A stretch of 64,000 nt of DNA from Brachypodium distachyon (GCF_000005505.3 NC_016133.3:16182001-16246000), one strand, 5' to 3'; shown: positions 23,546 through 34,683, numbered from the stretch's first letter. Made by a program: numbers and translations. Notes: a model not told the origin generated them from the sequence alone.

Positions 23546-24256
23546 TCATTCATCTTGTCCACCACTGGAAGGCGGCTGTTGCTGCTCACCATTGTAAGGC
23601 GGCTGATGCTGCTGCTCACCGTTGTGAGGCGACTGCTGCTGCTGCGGCTGCGGCCACGCGAAAGGAACTGGTTGCTGGTTTCCACAGTACATTTCAAAGG
23701 TGCCCATTCCTGGGACCATGGTCTGCATGGTCCCAGTCGGCAACCCCGCACCATTGTCCTGCATGATGTCCACAAGGAAATCAAAGGCCTCGTTCCTGGA
23801 GACCGCAGCGGCGATGTCATTCTTCTGCAGCGTCCTCCTATTATTTTCTCTGGTTTGGAGCCACGATCTCAGCGTCAGCTCCTGGATGAAGATCTCACAC
23901 GCCTTAGCTAGGAGCCCATGCGCCTCCCCCGCGATCATCTGGACATTCTCCCCGCTAGCCTTCATGATCTTCTTGATCCTCGCAAGGGGAAGGCTGTGGG
24001 TCTTGAAGTCGCTCATGTGCTCGATCTCATCCAGCCGGTCGCTCCAGAAGGCCTGAAGCTGTTGCTGGTGCTGGTCCTCCTGCTGCATTGGGAGGGCTGC
24101 ATAGACTGGACCACCATAGGGTCCTACATGAAAGACGGTACCTGCGGGAAAGACGACGCCTGCTGGCGCAGGTCCAGATTCCGTCCCTGCCAAATATGCT
24201 ACAGATGTGTCGTTTGTGGCATCCGCCTCTGTCCTTGGCTGCGAGTGTTGATCCAT
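23546..24256 (-). CDS. NF-YC: NF-YC-like subunit, copy 2 (promoterless)
   Basis: Encodes 236 residues from MDQHSQPRTEADATND (ATG 24254-24256; a second in-frame ATG at 24271 would add MYLLA). QLQAFWSDRLDEIEHMSD precedes a full histone fold (SLPLARIKKIMKASGENV ... RTLQKNDIAAAVSRNEAFDF). The KASGENV loop is one residue longer than the canonical KADEDV. The C-terminus is rich in Gln with repeated PPYNGEQQ. The 5'UTR intron sequence begins upstream but stops at 24597, where it runs directly into the middle of another NF-YC copy. Exon 1 and the promoter are therefore missing and expression is doubtful. From about 23850 to 24597 it is almost identical to 34910-35657. Confidence 0.8.
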   Translation of the reverse strand: MDQHSQPRTEADATNDTSVAYLAGTESGPAPAGVVFPAGTVFHVGPYGGPVYAALPMQQEDQHQQQLQAFWSDRLDEIEHMSDFKTHSLPLARIKKIMKASGENVQMIAGEAHGLLAKACEIFIQELTLRSWLQTRENNRRTLQKNDIAAAVSRNEAFDFLVDIMQDNGAGLPTGTMQTMVPGMGTFEMYCGNQQPVPFAWPQPQQQQSPHNGEQQHQPPYNGEQQQPPSSGGQDE

Positions 24257-24597
24257 GGCCAAAAGATACATGCACTTATGTCTTAACCTGGAACATAACG
24301 GGAGAACTTGTCATATGTTGGTAATTTAAACAGGGTTCCGTAAAACATGATGCTAAGTATATCTTTCAACGAGTAGATAAACTCCTTAATTTTTTTCTAT
24401 GAGAAGCACGAAGAAAATATTAAAACCACAATTAAAAGAACTAACTTTCCTAAAAAACAGACACAATTAACTTCCCTGAAAATTCAAATAACTAGACACA
24501 ATTACACAACTAATGTATTATCATATCCATTTGCACCTGGAGTAGTTATATGTAAATACATATCAATTTTTTTTTGCTTTTGCTTACACATAATTAC

Positions 24598-25025
24598 AGC
24601 GTCCTCCTATTTTTTTCTCTGGTTTGGAGCCATGATCTCAGCGTCAGCTCCTGGATGAAGATCTCACACGCCTTAGGTAGGACCCCAGGCGCCTCCCCCG
24701 CGATCATGTGGACATTCTCCCCGCTAGCCTTCATGATCTTCTTGATCCTCGCAAGGGGAAGGCTGTGGATCTTAAAGTCGCTCATGTGCTCGATCTCATC
24801 CAGCCGGTCGGTCCAGAAGGCCTGAAGCTGCTGCTGGTGCTGGTCCTCCTGTTTCACTGGGGTGGCCGCATAGATTGGACCACCACGGGGTCCTACATGA
24901 AAGACGGTACCTGCAGGAAAGATGACTCCTACTGGCGCAACTCCATATACTGTCCCTGCCACATATGCTACAGGTGTGTCGTTTGTGGCATCCGCCTCTG
25001 TCCTTGGCTGCGAGTGTTGATTCAT
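24598..25025 (-). pseudogene. NF-YC copy truncated in the histone fold
   Basis: Starts MNQHSQPRTEADATND (ATG 25023-25025) and continues through QLQAFWTDRLDEIEH and the histone fold to REKNRRTL. There, at 24597/24598, the coding sequence is replaced by 5'UTR-intron sequence of copy 2. The second part of the fold is lost, so the product could not pair normally. The closest relative is the pseudogene at 54975-55700. Confidence 0.85.
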
Positions 25026-25040
25026 GGCCAAAAGATGCAC

Positions 25041-25345
25041 TTATGTCCTTCGGGGTTGGCTCCTATTTTTCTCTCTGGGTTGGAGCTACGATCTCAGCGT
25101 CTCTAGGATGAAGATCTCACACCCCTTAATTAGCCAAGACCCCAGGCACCTCCCTTGCGACCATCAGGACTTCTCTGGGGCAGCCTTCATGATCTTCTTG
25201 ATCCGCGGCCTCGCGAGAGGAACGTTGTGGGTCTTGAACTCCGATATCTGCTCGATCTCAGCCATCCGGTCGGTCCAGAAGTCCTGAAGCTGTTGCCGGG
25301 GGGTTGGTCCTCCTGCTGGAGTGGGGTGGTCGCGATTGGGACACC
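25041..25345 (-). pseudogene. Degenerate NF-YC fragment
   Basis: The - strand shows scattered matches: QQLQDFWTDRMAEIEQISEF, a disturbed LARxxRIKKIMKAA, and ELRS near 25095, with several frame changes. The same relic lies at 55730-56030 in block B, so it predates the block duplication. Confidence 0.65.
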
Positions 25346-25499
25346 CTCGGAGCCTATAGGGTGAGTAAATTATGGATTAGCCATACTACGTTGAGTAAAG
25401 AAATTGTATATGTATATTTATTTAGTTCGTTTTTGCTTAGATTAAGGTTTACCCTTTCAAAGAAAAATGTCCTCTTTCTGGATTATGCAAGACATGGCT

Positions 25500-25690
25500 T
25501 GTGTCATATGCACATTGGGTTAGCCAGGATGTGTCATTCCCACATTGGATTAGCCAGGATGTGTTATACACACATTGGGCTAGCCATTGTGTCCTACACA
25601 CATTGGGTTAGCCATTGTGTCCTACACACATTGGGTTAGCCATGATGTGTCATACACACATTGGGTTAGCCACACTGTGTCATACATAAA
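25500..25690. repeat. Minisatellite, about 28-31 bp period
   Basis: Six or so imperfect copies of CACATTGGGTTAGCCA followed by (GG/TT)ATGTGTCATACA. Shorter arrays of the same unit are at 56170-56300 and, in variant form (GGATTAACCACAATG), at 53122-53212. Confidence 0.8.
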
Positions 25691-25750
25691 TTTCCTTTCC
25701 CACGCAGCCATTTCAAGGTGATGTAAAAGGGTCTAGGTATTTGAAAAAGA

Positions 25751-26523
25751 TGTCGATGTTGGTTCCTGGAGTCCAAAGATCTATCGTTCGTTTGAAGAAG
25801 AGAAATGAGTTGAGAGATCAATTCTTCATGCTTTAGGAATTAGGATGTAGCATGCAGGTTCGAATCATAGTGTTGTAGCACACTAAATATAAAACTTCTG
25901 TTTGTCGATCCGTGGCAATGCATGTGCATTTTACTAGTAGATACTAGTAATTAATAGATAATGGGAGAGACTAATTGGCGGTCGACCGCCAAAACCTACC
26001 TCGGCAGCCTAATCCCAATGGTTTTTCTTTTGCTATTTTTGGCAACTTCATATTTTTTTTGACTTTTTATTTTAAAATAGCTTTAATTTTATTTTATTTT
26101 ACTTTTCATTTTTTGATTTCGAGCTTTTAATCTTTCAACCTTTTATTTTAAAAATTAAATTTTACATGATTTTGACTTTTTATTTTTTGTTGTCGGGCTT
26201 TTAATCTTTGTGGTTTTTATTTTTTGAGCTTTCTACTTTTTTCCTTTTCATGATAAATTTGCAAAAAAAAAACTCACCTGGGTCTACCTCCCGGGCGGTG
26301 GCGGCCTTCGGGCGGCACAACATCGTGCGCAGCCAGATCTGGCACGGTGGAAGGGTCGGCGGGGGGAGGGGGCAGGTGCACCATGGCCGTCGCGGCCGAG
26401 CGCGAGGGGGGGGGGGGGGGGGCGGCGCCGACGGCCCAGCGCGAGGGGCAGGAGGGGGCCGGCGCGTGTGAGACTAAGGAGCCGGGCGTGGGAACTGGGA
26501 GCGCGTCAGGAGTCTCTTAGACT
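25751..26523. other. Intergenic, AT-rich then G-rich; no gene
   Basis: From 26030 to 26260 there are repeated phrases of the type GACTTTTTATTTT and GAGCTTTTAATCTTT. A run of 17 G lies at 26406-26422 within G-rich sequence. GTGGCAATGCATGTGCATTT followed by TACTAGT at 25912-25938 resembles a Helitron 3' end. No credible coding region. Confidence 0.5.
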
Positions 26524-27705
26524 CACTACTGCAAAACAGTGTATATGTGACGAGTCATCAGTGACGGGCCTCTCGCACCAGTCACTGATGACCCCGTATC
26601 AGTGACGGGCGCATAAAACCCGCCACTAATGACCCCTCATCAGTGGCGGGCGTACCACGCCCGTCACTGATGAACCCTCACCAGTAACGGGCGGGAAAGC
26701 CCGTCACCAATATCCACGTCTGAAAAATTGCAAAATTCACCAAAACACACATCAGTAGCGAGCTTTTCATCTAGGCACGCCACTGATGACTGTTCGAGGC
26801 CAGCTTTTTTAATGGGCCGGCCCAGCATTTTAGGGTTTGAGGGGGAGGTATAAAATACCCCCTCCCCCAGCTCTTCTCTCTCCCTCTATTTCCTCCCTCA
26901 GCCCCGCCGTCACCCAACTCCCTCTGCTCTCCTCTAGATCTCCCTCACTTCTCTCTCTTTTCTCCACTGCCAAGCAACCCTCTCCTCTCCCCCTTCTTCT
27001 CCACTCCCGAGCAACCCCCTCCTCTCCCCCTTATCTTCTACACGAGCCGCTTCCTCTACTCCCCTAGGTCAGGCCGCGGGCATCGAGGGCCACTCCGGCA
27101 CCGCAGGTTTTCTCTCTCTCCCTTTGTTCTCTCGTTCCCTCTTGATTTCTTCTCTCCCTCGATCTCTTTAACTTGCAGATCCCCGTCGGCGGCCCATGGG
27201 GATGAGATGGCAGGGTGGCACCTCCTCCACCGCAGGAATCGTCGTCACTACCCCGGCCACCGCCAGATCCGGTGTCCCCGACCTCGTCTCCGCCACCGCC
27301 TCTGTGCAGGTACCCTCCCTCACTCTCTTTCTCTCACGCACTTTCTCCATCTCTCGGTTGCTTTCTCTTTCTCTCCATTGCAGATCGAGCCCGTCGCCGG
27401 AGTTTGAGCTTCACTGCGGAGGAGGCCGTTTGTCACTAGATCCGGCATTTGCGCTGCCCTCTCCACGTCTGGTGTCTGCCGCCGCCATGGAGACGGCAAG
27501 ACGATAGGATTTGGGCTGCAATGGGCTGCGATGGGTTTGGTAGGTTTTTTTTTTTGTTTTTGCGAAAAGACATCGGTGTCGGGTGGGTATTTGTGACCGC
27601 CACTAATGATGGTATCATCACTAACGGTCGCTCACTGGCAGGAAGTTAGTGATGGGCGGGGATGCGATTTCTTGACCGTTACTAAAGACCTTTTCTGTAG
27701 TAGTG
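26524..27705. mobile_element. Non-autonomous CACTA element M2 with perfect TSD
   Basis: Starts CACTACTGCAAAACAG, ends CTTTTCTGTAGTAGTG, and is flanked by ACT at 26521-26523 and 27706-27708. Length 1182 bp. Subterminal repeats are AGTGACGGG/CCCGCCACT (26550-26780 and 27580-27690). Inside are a TATA box (26849-26857), a C/T-rich leader and GC-rich exon-like stretches separated by two possible introns ending in TTGCAG (about 27179 and 27384). No transposase is encoded. Confidence 0.9.
26849..26857 (+). promoter_or_regulatory. TATA box inside CACTA element M2
   Basis: TATAAAATACCCCCTCC, preceded by GGGCCGGCCCAGC and TTTAGGGTTT. The layout copies that at 18894 in element M1, although much of the surrounding sequence differs. 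Confidence 0.5.
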
Positions 27706-27966
27706 ACTCTCTTTTCATCCGCCAGGAGTGGGATGGGCGATCGTTTGCCAAAGAGGAATCTCCAATAAGAAGTGGAAATAATTCTTTGGTCATGCTTTCT
27801 TGGTTAAAGTTGATATCGCCAAAGATTTTGGGAGGCTAGAAATGGCACTTCCTCTAGCAAGGACTTCTACGTAATTGGTTGCATGCATGGTCATTTTATT
27901 AATTCAGGTCTGGATCTGACTCGTTAAGGCAACCATCCACTCATGACGTGTCAAAGAAAACGGGTC

Positions 27967-28340
27967 CACTACAAAAATTATGTTGATCCATATGACGTTC
28001 ACATATCATCACGGGCACACTCAGGAACGTCATCGTGGTGTATCTGTGACGTTTCCTAGGACAAACAAGAACGTCATGAACCTCACGTCATATATTGAGT
28101 CCAAAACTTTTCTCATATAATTTATGAGGAAATTCCCTAATTTGCCACGAGCCATAGGTCCAAAGTCATTGACAAAACGCCCCATTTCGTCATAGGCCAT
28201 GAGCTCAAATGCATCGGCCCAACCCATGCCCAAATGTTAGTGACAACTTTTTTGATCCCTAGCTATCTCAAGTCTCTCCACCCTCTCCCCCCGATTCCTC
28301 CCATTTTTTCCAACGGCGTTGCCTCCAAGCTCCTCTGCCG
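27967..28340. other. Possible single CACTA-type left end
   Basis: CACTACAAAAATTATG is followed by repeated AACGTCAT/ATGACGTT motifs in both orientations (27990-28110), as expected of subterminal repeats. No right terminus was found, so this is either a truncated element or chance. Confidence 0.35.
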
Positions 28341-28579
28341 ATGACGTGTGTGTCCCCCAGCTCCATCTCTCTCGATTAATTACAGCTAGCAATCAGTTCC
28401 TCGGCCCGCAGGTGGAACAAAGCTCTCCCTGTCCCACCTGCTTTGTCCTGGCTGGGGTTTTTTGGACAGACGTGCGAGGAATGGGGAAAGGAATTATTTT
28501 CCGATAAAGGGAGCTTTTATTAAACTTAAAATTCGCATGAAGAAGATACGTACAACAAACAAGTTCGCACCGGCAATAG

Positions 28580-28880
28580 GGAAGGAACTAGTTAGGGTGA
28601 TTCCACTGCGCCGGCCACCGGTTCTTAGGCGTCCGCGTAGGCATCGGAAACGGACAGCTTTGGTGCGCTGCAGATGAGAGGGATGGGTGGCGCGCGGGCC
28701 CAGGGCGTTCGACGATGGAGCCCTGCTGGGCCCGGTGCCGAGTCTGGGCCCGGTGGGCTGTCAGCCTGGCACTACTCCATCTGGCAGGCGTTGTTTACTT
28801 GTTTTCGTACAATCGCTCAAAAAAAGAAGCTTGTTTTCGTACAGCACTGCTGAAGCATCGGAATAAGAAAGTTGGCTAGC
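28580..28880 (-). pseudogene. Relic of an NF-YC first exon/promoter
   Basis: Phrases such as CGATGGAGCCCT, CTGGGCCCGGTG and GAAGCATC(C/G)GAATAA recur in the promoter and exon 1 region of NF-YC copy 1 (3925-4250). No coding part remains beside it. It indicates that a further unit of the array once existed here. Confidence 0.4.
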
Positions 28881-28979
28881 TGAGCCAACGTTTACCATCA
28901 CATCTATATGAATACTACGGAAACAAATTTCTTGGTTAAAAGGGGCATTATGAAAGAGAGGGGATTTTCTATATGGTCA

Positions 28980-29300
28980 GCAAGATGTATACAATGAGAG
29001 GAAATAATTCTATGGTCTTAGTTCCTGGAATCAGCATGGATGTTAAAATCAATCTCGCGCCTAAGCTTTTTGAAAGGCTAGAGTGACACTTGTCTAACGA
29101 CAAGCGCTTCTACGTAAAGGGCTGCATGGTCATTTAATTATTTTAGTTATTTTTTGCGTCATGTCGCCTATCTTCTTTAACTTGTCGCTATCAATGGCCG
29201 CCCATTTAGCAAATTCCATAGCTGTCGAGGAATACGACGATGATACCCTCTCTCCTGGTATCTTTTTGTCCTTGCCGCTAACTCCTGGAGGCTGCCGCCA
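28980..29300 (+). pseudogene. LINE reverse transcriptase remnant at unit 4 boundary
   Basis: A degraded relative of 33060-33530: the DNA equivalent of MVKIDLxKxFDRL (29030-29080) and ATGTCGCCTATCTTCTTTAA (about 29161-29180), then a decayed RGIRQG region. No intact frame. Confidence 0.6.
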
Positions 29301-30465
29301 TCCGAAGCGAGGAGGGCGTCCGCGTCACCGCTGGCTGCCCACCACCACTCGATTTTGTCTCCTTATGCTCAAGGACCATGGGCTGGAGTAATTCAGACGA
29401 TTGGGCGCAGTGCGTCGGAGCAGGGGGTCGGGTGGCGAGCCGGATTAGGAGGATGGGGCGGCACCGGATTAAAAGGACAGGGCGACGGTGCCGCAGCAGA
29501 AGGGGTGCGTGTGATCCAAGGAGAAACAGTAGAGCTTTTTTTGATAATTATGAGGGCCACAATGCTACTTTACGAATCTACGGGAAACCATGCATGTGCT
29601 TTTCTACCTGTGTGAGGACAAGGGCGTGATAGTGACGTACCACGGGATGAGACATACAAGACGCAAACTGTAAACTAAGAAATTGTTAAGATATGGTAAA
29701 AATAATTAGTCCCTTTGATGAAATGTGTCCTATAAAAAACTAGGATCAGGACGTGTAAAAAGCATTCTAATCCAAAAGAAGTACATGCCAGTCTCTAAAA
29801 AAGACTTGATGAAGATAAATGGACGTAGATGAAAAAAAAAATCCTGCAAAATCCAAATGCTCGTTTAGTTATTACCACCCAATCACCCATATACATAAGC
29901 CCGCAAAAGATAAAGATAAGTCTGAAATCATCAGGAAAGCCAGAAAAAACATCATGACAGATGTACAAGATCAGGAAAAAAAATCCCTTAGTCCAACATA
30001 GATACCCTTGCGCATCCAAGATCCAAGCGCGCACTACTGCGTTACAAGATGTATTTATTGATATCAGTGTCTCTGACGAGGTTCCATTGCGTCACCCGAC
30101 AACTGCGGATAATATTCAACCAAAGATTTAAACCAATAAGTTAATGGCGCTACACAAAACCCTGTAGTGGCAATTCCAATAGCCGTAGAAAAGACGATGC
30201 CCCCTGCAAAGACGTGAGAGTCGGGGACTACCAAAGATTAATGTCGAAGACAGATGAAGTTTCACATCAAAAGGTAGTTCAGTTTAGACTTTAGACAAAC
30301 AACCACAAACAAGCACAAACATTCACTTTCGCCAAGTTCCAGCCAAATCACCCCATAACGGTAACTAGGTACGGTACAAGATACAAATATGAAATAAGCA
30401 CAATGTAGTCAACCACAACAGGACATTAATCGTGAGGCTTGATTATCCCCACCTCTCAGGTACCC

Positions 30466-31194
30466 TCATTCATCTTGTCCATCACTGGAAGGCGGCGGCG
30501 GCTGCTGCTGCTGCTCACCATTGTAAGGTGGCGGCTGATGCTCCGGCTGCAGCCACGCGAAAGGAACTGGCTGCTGCTGGTTTCCATAGTACATTCCAAA
30601 GGTGCTCATTCCCAGGACCGCGGTCTGTACGGTCGCAGACGGAAACCCCACGCCATTGTCCTGCATGACATCCACCAGGAAATCAAAGGTCTCATTTCTG
30701 GAGACCGCAGCGCCGATGTCGTTCTTTTGCAGCGTCCTCCTATTGTTATCTCTGGTTTCGAGCCATGACCTCAGCGTCAGCTCCTGGATGAAGATCTCAG
30801 AGGCCTTAGCCAAGAGCCCAGGCGCCTCGCTGGCGATCATCCGAATGTCCTCCCCGCTAGCCTTCATGATCTTCTTTATCCTCGCGAGGGGAAGGCTGTG
30901 AGGCTTGATCTCGCTCATGTGCTCTATCTCAGCCAGCGTTTCGGTCCAGAAGTCTTGCAGCTTTTGCTGGTGCTGGTCCTCCTGCTGGAGGGGATGACGC
31001 ACCTGCTGCAGCGGGGTTGCCGCATAGACGACTGGACCGCCACTGGAGCCTGCAGCAAAGACTGTACCTGCCGGAAAGGCGGCCGCGCCTGCTGGCGCAG
31101 CTCCAGATACCGTCCCAGGTGCCACATATGCTACAGGTGTACTGTTGACGTTTGTGGCATCCGCCTCTGCCCATGGCTGCGAGTGTCCATCCAT
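30466..31194 (-). CDS. NF-YC: NF-YC-like subunit, copy 4 (complete)
   Basis: Encodes 242 residues from MDGHSQPWAEADATN (ATG 31192-31194, 16 bases after a predicted TATGTAG acceptor). QKLQDFWTETLAEIEHMSE precedes the histone fold SLPLARIKKIMKASGEDIRM, EAPGLLAKASEIFIQELTLR, RTLQKNDIGAAVSRNETFDF and LVDVM. It shares the one-residue-longer KASGED loop, and has Ser for Cys in KASEIF (KACE in most). Gln/Pro-rich C-terminus with PPYNGEQQQQ. Promoter, exon 1 and 5'UTR intron are all in place, so this copy is probably expressed. It should act as the C subunit of a nuclear NF-Y complex, if the changed loop still allows NF-YB pairing. Confidence 0.87.
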   Translation of the reverse strand: MDGHSQPWAEADATNVNSTPVAYVAPGTVSGAAPAGAAAFPAGTVFAAGSSGGPVVYAATPLQQVRHPLQQEDQHQQKLQDFWTETLAEIEHMSEIKPHSLPLARIKKIMKASGEDIRMIASEAPGLLAKASEIFIQELTLRSWLETRDNNRRTLQKNDIGAAVSRNETFDFLVDVMQDNGVGFPSATVQTAVLGMSTFGMYYGNQQQPVPFAWLQPEHQPPPYNGEQQQQPPPPSSDGQDE

Positions 31195-31210
31195 GGCTAA
31201 GTCTGACCTT

Positions 31211-32425
31211 CTACATAATGGGAGAACTTGTGTCATATATATGTTGTTAATTTAAACAGGGGTACACATAAAACATGATACTAACTGCTAACTAACAAAA
31301 GTAGGTAAACTCCTTTTTTTTTTCTATGAGAAGCACGAAGAAAATGTTACGATCACCCTAAAAGAATTAACTTTCCTAAATAAGAACTAATGTGCCAACG
31401 GTTCCATGCATCTAAACTCAATTGCTAGTGTATTGCCTAATCTGTCGCGTGGTTCCGTATGAAAACACAAAAATAGTTACGAGGCCACCTAACGCTGGCA
31501 GATTTCTCGGCCCCTCCTTGCGTGTCAGCAAACGCTCCTGTATCCTCCCTTGTCTGGTGCCCTTAAATTTCAGGCTTAATTTCTAAAATGCCACTGTGCT
31601 ACAGTCCCCCGAAGTCCCAATTGGCATCCTTGCGTGCCAGCAAACCAAGACTGCTGTCATGGCCGCCGCGCCGCCCACCGGGGATCGAGATAGAAAGAGA
31701 CAGAGGGGGAGGAATAACCCCGTCCGGATCTCGATCTCAGCAGCGATGGCACTCTCTCCAACCTCGATCTCCCAACGAGAAGATCAGGATGCTAGCTAGG
31801 GTTTGGCTGCTGCCGCCGCCCCTAGTAAGTACTCATGTGTTAGAGTTCACAGAGCGAGACAACGCCGATCGATCCATCGATCGACATCTGAATGAGCACG
31901 CGCGGCGAGACTTAACAGGGATCTCGCAAAAGAACATGGCGCCGACAGAATCGGAGACGATAACACAGCAGAATTTCAGAATTACCGACCTATCTATCTA
32001 CACGCCCTTTCCTAGATCTCGCACGAACAATTAGTACACACTCCAATTGAAGTACAACATGTACAGAAGCTAGCATAACACGGATCTCGCAAATAGAACA
32101 TGGCCGGCGCCGACAGAATTGGAGACACGGCAAGACAACACAGCAGAATTTGAGAAACGGCCTATCTATCTATTGTTCTACACACGCCCTTTCCTAGATC
32201 TCGCACGAACAATAGTACATATACACAACACAGCAGCTAGCATAAATTGGAGGAGATGCGAGAATAGATGCGATGTTGAAGCTTACCGGGGCTTGGGCAG
32301 CGGAGAGAGACGGGACTGGAGCACCGGCCTGGAGATGGAATCCTAGGAGGAGGAAGATGGCGACGGCAAGGAGAGGGACTGATGAGGGAGACCTTGGCTT
32401 GACCCTTGTACTATATATCCGCCCA
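31211..32425 (-). promoter_or_regulatory. 5'UTR intron, exon 1 and TATA box of NF-YC copy 4
   Basis: The intron runs from the GTAAGC donor at 32286 to the acceptor at 31211. The non-coding exon 1 upstream contains a CATCTTCCTCCTCCTAGG leader. A TATA box (GGATATATAG) lies at about 32411-32419. The + strand open frame at 31588-32034 lies in the intron and is not supported. Confidence 0.65.
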
Positions 32426-33059
32426 CTGATGGACTGCGATCCAGTGCCTGCCTACTGGACTGGGTGTCAGGCAGAATGTCTGAACTGGGAGACTTTTTGT
32501 CCATGCCTTCCTTATTTGGGATATACTATGTACTTCGAGGCCCAGTGGGCGGCGGGCCGGGGCCTGTGTGAGTGTGATTCGGTGGGCGCTTTGGGACACA
32601 CGTGCGACGGAAAGGGAAGGAACTAGCTAGGGTGATTCTGTCTGACAGAGACATTCTCGAGAGCAATTTTTTATCTGAAGACTCTATATAATTTTTGTCA
32701 ACTGACAAAAAAAAACTGCGGGGTCAGAGAGCACCACCCTAGCTAAAGCCCCAGCACCGATTACCGCTATAAATATCCTATTAAGATGTTCCTCTCCATG
32801 ATCAAACATTACTCATTGACAGTATGTGTAGTTCTCTGCAACGAAATATAACTTCTTCCTATGTAACACCTCCAAATGGACCTTTTTTTTTACTGTACAC
32901 ATTAAATAAAGTCGACAAGTCACATATTTTAGAAAGAAACCCCAGAAGACACATAATCAAATTAAAATGTTAAGATATCTTGTAAGTTGTAACATGAATT
33001 ATATTATGATCTAAGATGTTATGACCAGTAAAATAAAAAACGGGCATTATTTCACTGAC

Positions 33060-33530
33060 TTTGCTGAGATTGTTAGGATGTACTCTTTGTTGGTAGGAGT
33101 ATAGAACAAGAAGTAATTCTTTTGGTCTTAGTGCCCCGAATCAGCATACTTTCATGGTTAAAATTGATCTGACTAAATCTTTTGATAGGCACTTCATCAG
33201 ACAAGAGCTCGTACGTAAAGGGTTGCATGGCCATTTCATTAATTTAGTCACTTGCGTCACGTCTCCTATCTTCTCTGTCATCATCAATGGCCACCTTTGG
33301 CGCGGAGACTTAAGCAGGTGATTGCTGGAGCATACGCGGCGCGGCATATGGATCGCTTCTACGTAAAGGGTTGCATGGTCATTTCATTAGTTTAGTTATT
33401 GCTAGCGTCACTTCGTCTATCTTGTATGTCTTCATCAATGGCCACCCTTTTGGCAAATTCCAGAAAAGTAGAGGAATACGACAAGGATGCCCTCTCGCTT
33501 GGCATCTTTTGTCCTTGCCGTTAACTCCTG
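33060..33530 (+). pseudogene. LINE reverse transcriptase remnants at the unit 4/5 boundary
   Basis: Two adjoining pieces. The first (33152-33190) encodes VKIDLTKSFDR, the RT motif with a catalytic Asp. The second (33390-33520) encodes VTSSILYVFINGHPFGKFQK then SRGIRQGCPLA, the next RT motif. These are diagnostic for plant non-LTR retrotransposons. Both are short and out of context, so it is a relic. Related relics bound every unit of the array. Confidence 0.78.
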
Positions 33531-34683
33531 GAGGCTGCCTTTGTTCGCGGCGAGGAGGGCGTCGAAGGTGTCACCGCCGGCTGCCCACCATGAGTCTATC
33601 TAATCCCCTTATGCAGTTATGCTCAAGGATCGTGAGCTGGAGTAATTGAGGCAATGGGGCCGTGTGTCAGAGCAGGGGGTCGGGCGGCGAGCCGGATTAG
33701 GAGGATGAGGCGGCAAGGAAGGAGAAACAGTGGAGTTTGTCTTAACAATTATGAGGGCCAAAATATTTTTTACAAATCTACATGAAACCGTATATGCGTT
33801 TTTCTTCATATGTGACAAGGGTGCGGTAGTGACGTACCACGGGATGAGACATATACAAATGCAAACTGTAAACAAAGATGTGGTTTAGATATGTTTTTAG
33901 TCCATTTGATGAAAACGTGTCCTATAGAAAGCTAGGATCAGGACGTGTAAAGCATTCATATCCAAAAGAAGTACATGCCCGCGGTCTCTAAAAAAGACTT
34001 GAAGATACGTAGATGAAAAAAGTTGCTGCAAAATCCAAATGCTCATTTAGTTACCACCAAATCGACCCTATGCATAGGACCAGAAAGATAAATATAAGTA
34101 CCAAAAATCATCAGGAAAAAACCAAAAAATCATGAAAAAACATCGTGATAGATCCACAAGATCAGGAAAAATTCCCGAGTCCAACAGAGATATGAAGAAC
34201 TTTCGAGCAGCCAAGCGCACTGCGTCAACAAGGTTCCATTGTGTCAGCCGACAATTGCAGATAATATTCAACCAAAGATTTAAAGCAACAAGTTAATGGC
34301 TACACAAAACCCTGTAGTGAGAATTCAATAAAACTGTAGAAGAAAAATACCCCTGCAAACACGCGAGAGTCTGAGACTAACAAAGATTCATCTCGAAGAC
34401 CGATGAAGTTACACATCAAAAGGTAGTTCAGTTTAGACCATCTCTACAACAAACAAAATACAACAAACAAGCACAACTTTCACCGAAGTTCCAGCCAAAT
34501 CACCCCATAATGTAACTAGGTACGGTACAACATACGGATAACCACAGCCAACCACAATATAAGACAGTAATAACCCGGCTTGATTATCCGCCTCAGCTCC
34601 GCTCATTCATCTTGTGCACCACTGGAAGGCGGCTCCTGCTCCTCAGCGTCGTTGTAAGGTGGCTGATACTGCTCCTCACCATT

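Larger units (their letters stand above)
16557..25750. repeat. Segmental duplication block A
   Basis: Matches block B (37650-40649 plus 51954-56500) through most of its length: LINE remnant, the 19832-20887 stretch, the 21106-22750 stretch, a captured gene piece and the NF-YC cluster, ending in the same minisatellite and the phrase GATGTAAAAGGGTCTAGGTA. A-specific parts are the CACTA element at 17450-19828, the retroposon at 21630-22312, an extra NF-YC segment (about 23700-24597) and 218 bases at 20888-21105. B-specific parts include 52910-54320. Confidence 0.85.
28980..33060. repeat. Tandem NF-YC unit 4 (about 4.1 kb)
   Basis: Begins with LINE remnant, then NF-YC downstream flank (29560-30430), NF-YC gene, 5'UTR intron, exon 1 and promoter (to about 32640), and 3'-flanking sequence with AAGATATCTTGTAAGTTG. 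The same order is repeated at 33061-37480. Orientation is head-to-tail. Confidence 0.85.

Noticed and set aside
23519..24324. + strand frames of 78-130 codons repeated at several places (for example 34612-35384, 55144-55787)
   Set aside because: They recur only because they are antisense to the duplicated NF-YC genes; the NF-YC fold is on the - strand.
31588..32034. 148-codon + strand frame
   Set aside because: Falls in the 5'UTR intron of NF-YC copy 4 and has no homologous frame in the sister unit.
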